Counted from the first letter of the stretch, positions 1 to 6,233 are shown. The stretch is 7,692 nucleotides of DNA from Oxalobacteraceae bacterium UBA4003 (GCA_002384815.1 DGBN01000014.1:3724-11415), one strand, 5' to 3'. Numbers and translations are program-made. The notes: generated by a model not told the origin, from the sequence alone.

Positions 1-222
1 GGTCACCAGCGAAGACGATGCAATAGCCGAACCGCAACCATAGGTTTTGAATTTTGCATCTTCGATCACGCCATCGGCGCCGACCTTGATCTGCAGTTTC
101 ATCACGTCACCACAAGCCGGCGCGCCGACCATGCCGGTACCGATCGTTTCATCACCTTTGTCAAACGCGCCAACATTACGCGGATTTTCATAGTGATCGA
201 GAACTTTGTCTGAGTAAGCCAT
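1..222 (-). CDS. iscU: Fe-S cluster assembly scaffold protein IscU (N-terminal part, cut by window edge)
   Basis: IscU is the cytoplasmic scaffold on which IscS-derived sulfur and iron are built into [2Fe-2S] and [4Fe-4S] clusters before transfer to apo-proteins. The visible 74 residues begin MAYSDKVLDHYENPRNVG and match the E. coli protein almost residue for residue. They include GAPACGDVMKLQ with ligand Cys37 and its neighbouring Asp39, and YGCGSAIASSS with Cys63. The third ligand Cys (about residue 106 in the family) lies beyond the window. Full length should be near 128 residues. The ATG is supported by an AGGAG ribosome binding site (230-234 on the other strand's numbering) 7 nt upstream, and by the family's conserved N-terminus. 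It lies 54 bp downstream of iscS and is presumably co-transcribed from the iscR promoter. Identity is near certain; only the truncation limits the call. Confidence 0.97.
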   Translation of the reverse strand, partial: MAYSDKVLDHYENPRNVGAFDKGDETIGTGMVGAPACGDVMKLQIKVGADGVIEDAKFKTYGCGSAIASSSLVT

Positions 223-247
223 TTTGATGCTCCTAGTTAAACCTTGC

Positions 248-267
248 TTCTGCCTTTAAGCGCAGAA
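248..267 (-). other. Small hairpin in the iscS-iscU intercistronic gap
   Basis: A perfect 6-bp inverted repeat, TTCTGC (248-253) and GCAGAA (262-267), with an 8-nt loop. It sits between the iscS stop and the iscU ribosome binding site. It has no following U-run, so it is unlikely to be an intrinsic terminator. It could be a weak RNA structure that affects processing or relative expression of iscS and iscU. That is inference only, since a stem of this size can arise by chance. Confidence 0.35.
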
Positions 268-276
268 ACCAAACGA

Positions 277-1530
277 TTAGTGCGCTGCCCATTGGATCGT
301 GCTGATATCGATCCCGTCTTTGTACATATCCCACAGCGGCGACAATTCACGCAGCTTGGCGACTTTTTCCTTGATCAAAGCGATCGTGAAATCCACATCC
401 TCTTCCGTCGTGAAGCGGCCGAAAGTGAAACGAATCGAGCTGTGCGCCAGTTCATCGCTGCGACCCAGCGCTCTCAATACATAAGATGGTTCCAGACTGG
501 CCGAAGTACAAGCCGAACCTGAAGAAACAGCCAAACCTTTAATCGCCATGATCAAGGATTCGCCTTCCACATAGTTGAAACTGACATTCAGGTTGTGCGG
601 TACGCGGTGATCCATATCGCCATTGATATAAACCTCTTCCATATCCATCAGGCCTTTGGCCAGACGATCGCGCAAACCCTTGATACGAACCATCTCTTCA
701 TCCATCTCTTCGCGAGCAATACGGAAAGCTTCTCCCATGCCAACGATTTGATGCGTTGCCAAAGTGCCGGAACGCAAGCCACGCTCGTGACCGCCACCGT
801 GCATCTGCGCTTCGATACGCACGCGCGGTTTGCGGCGTACATACAATGCACCTATGCCTTTAGGGCCATAGGTTTTGTGCGCGGTAAATGTCATCAGATC
901 GACTTTGGTTTTTTCCAGATCGATTTTGACCTTGCCGGTTGCCTGCGCAGCGTCGCAATGGAAAATGATGCCTTTGCTGCGGCACAATTCACCGATCTCG
1001 TCGATAGGCTGAATCACACCGATTTCATTGTTGACCAGCATCACCGACACCAGGATCGTGTCCGGACGAATCGCCTCAGCCAGTTGCTCGATGGTGATCA
1101 AGCCATTGTCCTGCGGTTGCAGATACGTCGCCTCAAAACCCTGGCGCTCCAGTTCACGTACGGTATCCAGCACAGCCTTGTGCTCGGTCTTCACCGTGAT
1201 GATGTGCTTGCCCTTGGTTTTATAGAATTGTGCGGCACCCTTGAGTGCGAGGTTATTGCCTTCAGTCGCACCCGAAGTCCAGATGATTTCACGTGTATCG
1301 GCATTGACCAGCTTGGCCACCTGTTCACGTGCATCTTCCACCGCTTTTTCCGCCGTCCAGCCATACATATGGCTGCGCGATGCCGGATTCCCGAACTGCT
1401 CGCGCAGATAGGGAATCATCTTGTCGGCAACCCGTGGATCGATAGGCGTAGTCGCCGAGTAATCCATGTAAATTGGAAAGTGCGGCGCCTTGATCGTATC
1501 AAGCAGGCTTTTATCTAACGGGGCATTCAT
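277..1530 (-). CDS. iscS: Cysteine desulfurase IscS
   Basis: This is the PLP-dependent class V aminotransferase-fold enzyme that converts L-cysteine to L-alanine and passes the persulfide sulfur to IscU, and in other bacteria also to TusA and ThiI for tRNA and thiamine thiolation. It is 417 residues long and ends SPLWDMYKDGIDIS...WAAH, like E. coli IscS (404 residues). Key residues sit at a constant +13 offset from E. coli: His117, Asp193, the PLP-binding Lys219 in TAHKTYGPKG, and the persulfide Cys341 in SSGSACTSASLEPSY. The offset comes from an extra N-terminal segment, MNAPLDKSLLDTIKAPHF, before PIYMDYSATTP. The start is supported by a GGAG (1539-1542) 8 nt upstream, so the extension looks real. 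The gene follows iscR by 17 bp and precedes iscU by 54 bp, so the three very likely form one operon. Confidence 0.98.
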   Translation of the reverse strand: MNAPLDKSLLDTIKAPHFPIYMDYSATTPIDPRVADKMIPYLREQFGNPASRSHMYGWTAEKAVEDAREQVAKLVNADTREIIWTSGATEGNNLALKGAAQFYKTKGKHIITVKTEHKAVLDTVRELERQGFEATYLQPQDNGLITIEQLAEAIRPDTILVSVMLVNNEIGVIQPIDEIGELCRSKGIIFHCDAAQATGKVKIDLEKTKVDLMTFTAHKTYGPKGIGALYVRRKPRVRIEAQMHGGGHERGLRSGTLATHQIVGMGEAFRIAREEMDEEMVRIKGLRDRLAKGLMDMEEVYINGDMDHRVPHNLNVSFNYVEGESLIMAIKGLAVSSGSACTSASLEPSYVLRALGRSDELAHSSIRFTFGRFTTEEDVDFTIALIKEKVAKLRELSPLWDMYKDGIDISTIQWAAH

Positions 1531-1547
1531 TTTTTAAACTCCAATAA

Positions 1548-2021
1548 TCAAACGGCTGCGTGATTACGATGCACAAGCACCACGCATTGCTCGGAAACTT
1601 TTTGTTTTTGCTGGTCAACCAAATCTTTTAAAGAGACGGAATCAAGATAATCCACCATTTTCGCATTCAATGTTGCCCACAGGTCATGTGTCATGCAACG
1701 GCCGCCATGCTCATGCTCAGGGCTGTGACAATTTTCCTTGCCACCGCACTGTGTGGCATCCAGGGGCTCATCTACTGCAATAATAATGTCAGCAACCGTC
1801 ACGTCTTCAGCCCGGCGCGCCAGGTTATAGCCGCCGCCCGGCCCGCGTACCGATTCCACGATTTCATGGCGACGCAACTTGCCGAACAACTGCTCAAGAT
1901 ACGACAGGGAAATTTCCTGCCGCTGACTGATGCCGGCGAGCGTGACAGGACCATTGTCCTGGCGCAATGCCAAGTCAATCATTGCTGTTACAGCAAAGCG
2001 GCCTTTAGTCGTCAATCGCAT
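1548..2021 (-). CDS. iscR: Fe-S cluster-responsive transcriptional regulator IscR
   Basis: An Rrf2-family winged-helix regulator, 157 residues long. With a [2Fe-2S] cluster bound, it represses its own isc operon at type-1 sites. In E. coli the apo form acts at type-2 sites. The N-terminal MRLTTKGRFAVTAMIDLA and the recognition region (residues about 28-65, with SLSYLEQLFGKLRRHEIVESVRGPGGGY) are typical. Cluster ligands are visible as Cys92, Cys98, Cys109 and His112 (CMTHDLW). Compared with E. coli (C92, C98, C104, H107), the loop between the second and third Cys is five residues longer and holds extra histidines (H99, H103, H105). A further Cys146 lies in a short C-terminal tail. The ATG has a strong GGAGG (2031-2035) 9 nt upstream. 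It is the first gene of the operon, and two candidate IscR operators lie just upstream. Confidence 0.97.
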   Translation of the reverse strand: MRLTTKGRFAVTAMIDLALRQDNGPVTLAGISQRQEISLSYLEQLFGKLRRHEIVESVRGPGGGYNLARRAEDVTVADIIIAVDEPLDATQCGGKENCHSPEHEHGGRCMTHDLWATLNAKMVDYLDSVSLKDLVDQQKQKVSEQCVVLVHRNHAAV

Positions 2022-2061
2022 GAAATGCTGCCTCCAGAATCAACCGGGTGGAATAACCCGA

Positions 2062-2086
2062 GTTGTTGATCAATTTGGTCAAGTAT
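2062..2086 (-). promoter_or_regulatory. Candidate IscR type-1 operator, promoter-proximal copy
   Basis: Read toward iscR, this 25-mer begins ATACTTGACCAAATTGATC. I compared it by eye with the E. coli type-1 consensus ATAsyyGACTrwwwyAGTCrrsTAT and it fits 20 of 25 positions. It overlaps the end of the candidate -10 box (2082-2087) and the predicted transcription start near 2075, where a bound repressor would block initiation. The TTGACC inside it could itself act as an alternative -35 box for a start nearer the gene, but the matching -10 (GGTTAT) is weaker. Confidence 0.7.
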
Positions 2087-2110
2087 AACAAATTTGACTG
2101 AATCTGTCAG
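2082..2110 (-). promoter_or_regulatory. Candidate sigma70 promoter of the isc operon
   Basis: On the minus strand there is a -35 box CTGACA (2105-2110), a 17-bp spacer and a -10 box TATACT (2082-2087). Each box matches five of six consensus bases. The predicted start lies near 2075, giving an iscR leader of roughly 50 nt with a good ribosome binding site. The two boxes lie inside or at the edge of the two candidate IscR operators, as expected of an autoregulated promoter. Confidence 0.72.
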
Positions 2111-2114
2111 GCAG
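2090..2114 (-). promoter_or_regulatory. Candidate IscR type-1 operator, promoter-distal copy
   Basis: Read toward iscR, this 25-mer contains CCTGACAGATTCAGTCAAAT and fits the E. coli type-1 consensus at 20 of 25 positions, including GAC and AGTC at the correct spacing. It covers the -35 box CTGACA. Its centre is 28 bp from that of the proximal site. Two tandem type-1 sites are also found at the E. coli iscR promoter. The comparison was made by eye from the remembered consensus. Confidence 0.65.
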
Positions 2115-2266
2115 CTACTTGCAGCAGTCAGTCCTACCCAATCACACAAACCACACGCCATTTGTCATCGCCCATTTTATTGGGAACTTGCCCCATCAGC
2201 CTTGACCGGCGTCACCGGGACGAATATTCCCCGCCAGCAATATCATTACCATAAATACAATTGACG

Positions 2267-2302
2267 CAATTCAATCCAGGCCAATTCACCACCAATCCAG
2301 GC
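2267..2302. repeat. Short imperfect tandem duplication
   Basis: Two adjacent units share the ends CAATTCA and ATCCAGGC. The first (2267-2281) is 15 bp. The second (2282-2302) is 21 bp, carrying six extra bases (CCACCA) in the middle. It most likely records a local slippage or duplication event in non-coding DNA. No function is evident. Confidence 0.55.
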
Positions 2303-2330
2303 ATTCATTACGAGAATCAGAAGTACTTAA

Positions 2331-2348
2331 TTTGAGCGATTATTCAAT
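2331..2348 (+). repeat. 18-bp element, upstream copy (possible repressor site)
   Basis: TTTGAGCGATTATTCAAT, identical in 17 of 18 positions to the copy at 2449-2466. Its TTGA (2332-2335) and TCAA (2344-2347) form a palindrome with an 8-bp spacer. No good -10 box follows this copy. It could be an auxiliary operator or the remnant of a duplicated promoter. Confidence 0.5.
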
Positions 2349-2448
2349 CAATTAAACAAACTCGAATACAGCAATCAAACTCAGCATTACAAACAGGTAA
2401 AAACAGACAAAACACAAAACAATTACACCCGGACAGGAACAAGCAAGG

Positions 2449-2466
2449 TTTGAGCGAATATTCAAT
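2449..2466 (+). promoter_or_regulatory. 18-bp element at the TetR-gene promoter, candidate operator
   Basis: TTTGAGCGAATATTCAAT with palindromic TTGA (2450-2453) and TCAA (2462-2465). It ends two bases before a perfect TATAAT (2468-2473), so a protein bound here would cover the spacer of the promoter. TetR-family proteins commonly repress their own genes from such dyads. Assigning this site to the adjacent regulator is inference from position and duplication. Confidence 0.45.
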
Positions 2467-2467
2467 T

Positions 2468-2473
2468 TATAAT
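2468..2473 (+). promoter_or_regulatory. -10 box of the TetR-family gene
   Basis: A perfect TATAAT lies 43 bp before the start codon. The -35 region at 16-18 bp spacing (around AAGGTT, 2445-2450) is poor, so the promoter may be weak or need help. A start near 2480 would give a leader of about 37 nt, with no evident Shine-Dalgarno sequence. Confidence 0.5.
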
Positions 2474-2516
2474 AGAGGCCTCGTTAACTGACTGAAACTT
2501 CGTTTCTTTATCCGTA

Positions 2517-3245
2517 ATGGCCATACGCATTTCCAAGACTCCTCAGTCCCCTACTCAAAAAGCAGATAAAAAACGGATCGAAGTTCTCAAGGCCGCCGGC
2601 AAATGCTTCCGCAAAACCGGCTTCCATCAAACCTCCATGCAACAGATTTGCGCAGAAACCGGCCTCGGCCCAGGTGCCGTCTATCGTTATTTCACGGGCA
2701 AGGAAGCCATCATTGAAGCAATGGTGGAAGACGAGCGGCGGCAAGCGCGCGCCATGCTGCTGCAAATGCGCGATGCCGAATCCATACAACAGGCATTGGG
2801 TACCGCCACGCGACTCTTTGCCGAGCGCTATCGTGCCGGCAGTGACGCCAGCCTGATGACGGAAGTTTATGCAGAAGGCATGCGCAGCAAGCGCGTAGGC
2901 ACAGTGCTGCGCAAGATAGAAGCAGAATGGATCATGGGCTTGACCAATCTGCTACGCATCGCACAGGCACGCGGGCAAATCGACGCGTCACTGGACGCCG
3001 CACAAACGGCCTTGTTCCTGACAGGGATGTGGGATGGCATGGTGATCCGCCAGCATTTTCATGCACATGACGATCCACAGGCACTACCGATTTTTTTTGA
3101 AACGATGATTGCGCGACTGCTGGCGAAAGACAATAAGGTTGCCGGCAAACCGCTCACCACGCCACCGCTGGAAAACTCACTGTTTGCCGAAGAACTGAAA
3201 AAACGTGCCGAGTCTGAAGATTTGCGTCAGCTCAGCCTGATTTAG
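2517..3245 (+). CDS. TetR/AcrR-family transcriptional regulator
   Basis: A one-component repressor of 242 residues, expected to be a cytoplasmic DNA-binding dimer. The N-terminal HTH domain (about residues 20-67) carries the standard pattern: the first helix KRIEVLKAAGKCFRKTGF, then TSMQQICAETGLGPGAVYRYF and GKEAIIEAM. The C-terminal ligand/dimer domain (about 75-205) is helical, with EVYAEGMRSKRVGTVLRKIE and FLTGMWDGM. The ligand and target genes cannot be read from the sequence. No transporter or enzyme gene adjoins it on the same strand, so autoregulation through the dyad at 2450-2465 is the only local hint. An in-frame stop at 2493-2495 and the early HTH domain force the ATG used, although no Shine-Dalgarno sequence precedes it. 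A run of eight T (3091-3098) encodes I-F-F and could be slippage-prone. It converges on the UDG-like gene with a 23-bp gap and no clear terminator. Confidence 0.92.
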   Translation: MAIRISKTPQSPTQKADKKRIEVLKAAGKCFRKTGFHQTSMQQICAETGLGPGAVYRYFTGKEAIIEAMVEDERRQARAMLLQMRDAESIQQALGTATRLFAERYRAGSDASLMTEVYAEGMRSKRVGTVLRKIEAEWIMGLTNLLRIAQARGQIDASLDAAQTALFLTGMWDGMVIRQHFHAHDDPQALPIFFETMIARLLAKDNKVAGKPLTTPPLENSLFAEELKKRAESEDLRQLSLI

Positions 3246-3268
3246 AAAACACGCTGATACAGACGCTT

Positions 3269-4054
3269 TTATTTCTTCAACAGATGCATGGCGCCGAACA
3301 GTTCCTGCATACCCGGATTCGCAATAAAGCTCAGATTGTATGGGTGCTCGGAAACTTTTTTCGGGAAACGGGCGCTCTCAGGCAACGCCTCCAGTTGCAC
3401 GGCGATTTTTCCCCACAAGACAAGAGTGGGCGGTGTTTTAACTGCACCTTCAGCGTGATCCACCAATGCAGCCAGCACTGTTTGCAAAAATGGCAGCCAC
3501 GCCCTGGCTTCTTTCACCGGCGGCACGTGCGGACGAAAAACCAGCGCCGCATTCAGCAGCAAAAAACCATTCCGGCTTAGATTGGCCTGCAACTCAGGCA
3601 AGGTTTGAATGACTGTAGATGGCGAAACCTGCGCGATTTGCGATACACCGGCCAGAGCGTCGCCAGTCGTTTGTGCAATCGATAGCTGACCGTCGGCCAC
3701 CAGCAGCATCTTCATGAAATTGCGCAGCGAGGTCGCACGATTGACCTGCTTGGACAAACCTTTTTCCGACCACAGAGAACTGACTGCGCCATCCATGAAG
3801 CAGACACCGGTCGCACTGGCGGCGCGCGGATACGGCCCCTCACCTACCAGCACGTAATGCACTGCATCCAGCGGTTGCGCGAAAGCGGCAAACAATCTGC
3901 CGCCATTCGGCAAATAATTATCCTCGGCCAATGCCGGCAAATAATCCGGCGAGGTCTTGTGGACTGCATTGAGGCCAGCCAGCAAGATCGGCCGCCACGA
4001 CGCATCTGCGGCATCCAGCATGGAAATAAAGGACTGTGGAATAGTATGCGGCAT
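3269..4054 (-). CDS. Uracil-DNA glycosylase-like protein with degenerate active site
   Basis: 261 residues with the layout of family-1 uracil-DNA glycosylase (Ung), which removes uracil from DNA. Matching segments in order are SWRPIL near the N-terminus, HYVLVGEGPYP (66-76) where Ung has vVILGQDPYH, TGVCFMDG (82-89), SLRNFMKML (109-117), GFLLLNAAL (163-171, with the substrate-binding Asn168), LVLWGKIAVQL (211-221) and HPYNLS (237-242) where Ung has HPSPLS. The catalytic Asp of GQDPYH is Gly73 and the final His is Pro76, so the standard mechanism is not available, while Asn168 and His237 remain. The motif-1 to LLLN distance is about 35 residues longer than in E. coli Ung. No signal peptide or membrane segment is seen. 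The start ATG lacks a clear ribosome binding site; Met12 is an alternative. The gene lies 91 bp downstream of uvrB on the same strand, so co-transcription is plausible. Superfamily membership is fairly sure; activity is unknown. Confidence 0.82.
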   Translation of the reverse strand: MPHTIPQSFISMLDAADASWRPILLAGLNAVHKTSPDYLPALAEDNYLPNGGRLFAAFAQPLDAVHYVLVGEGPYPRAASATGVCFMDGAVSSLWSEKGLSKQVNRATSLRNFMKMLLVADGQLSIAQTTGDALAGVSQIAQVSPSTVIQTLPELQANLSRNGFLLLNAALVFRPHVPPVKEARAWLPFLQTVLAALVDHAEGAVKTPPTLVLWGKIAVQLEALPESARFPKKVSEHPYNLSFIANPGMQELFGAMHLLKK

Positions 4055-4082
4055 GGCTTTATACAGAAAGGCGAAAGCAGCG

Positions 4083-4112
4083 ATTGTAGCCGCAACACCT
4101 TGCGACGCAAGG
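4083..4112 (-). promoter_or_regulatory. Perfect 15-bp dyad and weak promoter-like boxes between uvrB and the UDG-like gene
   Basis: CCTTGCG-A-CGCAAGG (4098-4112) is a perfect inverted repeat with a one-base centre. No U-run follows on either strand, so it is not a standard terminator. On the minus strand TTGCGT (4105-4110), a 16-bp spacer and TACAAT (4083-4088) could form a weak promoter for the UDG-like gene, with the dyad lying over its -35. Both readings are tentative. Confidence 0.3.
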
Positions 4113-4145
4113 CAAAGTGCGGTTCATCAGTCGATTAACTGCCCA

Positions 4146-6233
4146 TCACGCGGCGGGGACGATATGATCTTCGCCCGGCGCACCGAACAATTGCTCCTTC
4201 AATATCCGCAATTGATCGCGCACTTGCGCTGCTTTTTCGAATTCCAGATTCTTGGCGTGGCCCAGCATTTGTTTTTCCAAACGCTTGATTTCCTTGCTGA
4301 CCTGCTTCTCGCTCATCGCCTCATACTTCGCATGCTCTTGCGCCGCATTAAACTCTTCGCGCGCGTCCTGCTGGCTGTAGACGCCATCGATCAATTCGCG
4401 GATATGCTTCTTGATGCCAACCGGCGTAATGTTGTTTGCGGTGTTGAACGCGATCTGCCTGGCGCGACGACGCTCGGTTTCATCAATGGCTCTGCGCATC
4501 GAATCGGTTACCTTGTCGCCATACAGAATCGCCATGCCACTCAGATTACGTGCAGCGCGACCGATGGTTTGAATCAGGCTGCGCTCGGAGCGCAGGAAAC
4601 CCTCCTTGTCCGCATCCAGAATTGCGACCAGTGACACTTCCGGCAAATCCAGACCTTCACGCAGCAAGTTAATCCCGACCAGTACATCGAAGGTGCCGAG
4701 GCGCAGATCGCGGATGATTTCAACACGTTCGACTGTATCAATATCACTATGCAGGTAACGCACCTTGATACCGTTATCGCCGAGAAATTCGGTGAGCTGC
4801 TCCGACATGCGCTTGGTCAGCGTTGTCACCAATACACGCTCGTGCTTTTTCACACGATCGGTAATTTCCGACATCAGGTCATCGACCTGAGTGGAAGCCG
4901 GACGCACGCTAATCAAGGGATCGACCAGGCCGGTTGGCCGCACCACCTGCTCCACCACCTGGTCGGCATGCGTGTTTTCATAATCGGCTGGCGTCGCAGA
5001 GACAAATACCATTTGCCGCATCTTGCCTTCGAACTCGTCAAAACGCAGCGGCCGGTTATCCAGCGCCGACGGCAGGCGAAATCCGTAATCAACCAGATTG
5101 GTTTTACGCGCCCTATCGCCGTTGTACATGCCGTTAAGTTGCCCCATCAGCACGTGCGATTCATCCATGAACATCAAGGCATCCTGCGGCAGATAATCAA
5201 CCAGCGTCGGCGGCGGATCGCCTGCCTTGGCTCCGCTCAGATGGCGCGAATAGTTTTCGATACCTTTGGTAAAACCGATTTCCTGCATCATCTCCAGATC
5301 GAAGCGCGTACGCTGCTCCAGACGCTGCTCTTCGATCAACTTGTTTTCCTTGCGGAAAAATTCCAGGCGATCGCGCAATTCATCCTTGATGGTTTCAATC
5401 GCACGCAAAACCGTCGCACGCGGCGTCACATAATGCGAACCGGGATAAACAGTAAAGCGTGGAATCTTTTGCTTGACGCGGCCAGTCAGCGGGTCGAACA
5501 GCTGCAGGCTTTCAATTTCATCATCAAACATCTCCAGACGGATTGCCAGTTCGGCATGTTCCGCCGGGAAAATATCGATCGTGTCGCCACGTACACGGAA
5601 AGTGCCGCGACCGAAATCGACTTCATTTCGCGTGTATTGCATCGCAATCAAACGGGCGATCACATCGCGCTGGCTGACCTTGTCCTTGGCACGCAAGGTC
5701 AGAATCATCTGATGATATTCGCTCGGATTACCGATACCGTAGATTGCCGATACCGTTGCAATGATTACCACATCGCGCCGCTCCATCAGCGATTTGGTGC
5801 AGGACAAGCGCATCTGTTCGATATGCTCGTTGATCGAGGAATCTTTCTCAATGAACAAGTCGCGTTGTGGAACGTAGGCTTCCGGCTGGTAATAATCGTA
5901 ATAACTGACGAAATATTCCACGGCATTTTGCGGGAAAAATTCACGGAATTCGCTGTAAAGCTGGGCTGCCAGTGTCTTGTTCGGTGCAAAAACAATGGCT
6001 GGCCGTCCCATGCGGGCGATCACATTGGCAACCGTATAAGTTTTGCCCGAGCCGGTTACACCCAGCAAGGTCTGATAGAACAAGCCGTCATTGATGCCCT
6101 CCACCAGTTTCGCAATCGCAGTCGGCTGGTCGCCTGCCGGAGGAAACGGCTGGTAAAGACGAAACGGGGAATTCGGGAAGGTAACAATTTTCGATTCATC
6201 AACGGAATCAGCAACTTGGGATAAATCAGCCAT
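4146..6233 (-). CDS. uvrB: Excinuclease ABC subunit UvrB
   Basis: The damage-verifying, ATP-dependent subunit of nucleotide excision repair. It is loaded onto lesions by UvrA and then recruits UvrC for dual incision. At 695 residues it is intact, slightly longer than E. coli UvrB (673) through an N-terminal extension of about 20 residues before FRLYQPFPPAGDQPTAI. Visible motifs are Walker A GVTGSGKT (58-65, Lys64), the beta-hairpin region YYDYYQPEAYVP (111-122) that clamps DNA, DESH (357-360, Walker B), VSATP (411-415), GINLLREGLDLPEV (520-533), the arginine-finger region QTIGRAARN (555-563) and a C-terminal UVR domain (about 643-680, LEFEKAAQVRDQL) for UvrC contact. No other Met occurs before residue 75, so the ATG is safe; AAAGG about 10 nt upstream is a modest ribosome binding site. 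No SOS box of CTG-N10-CAG type is seen upstream. It is divergent from the aminotransferase gene and may be co-transcribed with the UDG-like gene. Confidence 0.98.
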   Translation of the reverse strand: MADLSQVADSVDESKIVTFPNSPFRLYQPFPPAGDQPTAIAKLVEGINDGLFYQTLLGVTGSGKTYTVANVIARMGRPAIVFAPNKTLAAQLYSEFREFFPQNAVEYFVSYYDYYQPEAYVPQRDLFIEKDSSINEHIEQMRLSCTKSLMERRDVVIIATVSAIYGIGNPSEYHQMILTLRAKDKVSQRDVIARLIAMQYTRNEVDFGRGTFRVRGDTIDIFPAEHAELAIRLEMFDDEIESLQLFDPLTGRVKQKIPRFTVYPGSHYVTPRATVLRAIETIKDELRDRLEFFRKENKLIEEQRLEQRTRFDLEMMQEIGFTKGIENYSRHLSGAKAGDPPPTLVDYLPQDALMFMDESHVLMGQLNGMYNGDRARKTNLVDYGFRLPSALDNRPLRFDEFEGKMRQMVFVSATPADYENTHADQVVEQVVRPTGLVDPLISVRPASTQVDDLMSEITDRVKKHERVLVTTLTKRMSEQLTEFLGDNGIKVRYLHSDIDTVERVEIIRDLRLGTFDVLVGINLLREGLDLPEVSLVAILDADKEGFLRSERSLIQTIGRAARNLSGMAILYGDKVTDSMRRAIDETERRRARQIAFNTANNITPVGIKKHIRELIDGVYSQQDAREEFNAAQEHAKYEAMSEKQVSKEIKRLEKQMLGHAKNLEFEKAAQVRDQLRILKEQLFGAPGEDHIVPAA

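Larger units (their letters stand above)
2115..2516. other. Non-coding intergenic region between the isc promoter and the TetR-family gene
   Basis: About 400 bp with no convincing coding frame on either strand and no recognisable RNA gene. It is AT-rich, and from about 2340 to 2448 the plus strand is dominated by A and C with few T. It contains a short tandem duplication (2267-2302), two copies of an 18-bp TTGA-N8-TCAA element (2331-2348 and 2449-2466), A-runs near 2391, 2399, 2409 and 2416 at roughly 7-10 bp spacing that may bend the DNA, and the -10 box of the next gene. A TTGACC-17-TATTCC arrangement at 2202-2230 (+) resembles a weak promoter, but no gene follows directly. Confidence 0.6.

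Noticed and set aside
595..1518. Long open frame (307 codons) on the strand opposite iscS
   Set aside because: It lies wholly inside iscS in antisense, has no ribosome binding site or recognisable domain, and iscS is unmistakable. It is a by-product of codon bias.
2171..2219. Small RNA or terminator from short stems (CCCA...TGGG, CCGG...CCGG)
   Set aside because: Stems are only 4 bp and no U-run or clear promoter-terminator arrangement accompanies them.
3246..3268. Bidirectional terminator between the convergent TetR-family and UDG-like genes
   Set aside because: The 23-bp gap has a TTTT but no stem of useful length, so no terminator can be supported.
4749..6224. Very long open frame (491 codons) on the strand opposite uvrB
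   Set aside because: The His/Gln/Arg-rich product resembles no family I know, and the highly conserved uvrB frame covers all of it. Antisense open frames like this are common over GC-biased genes.
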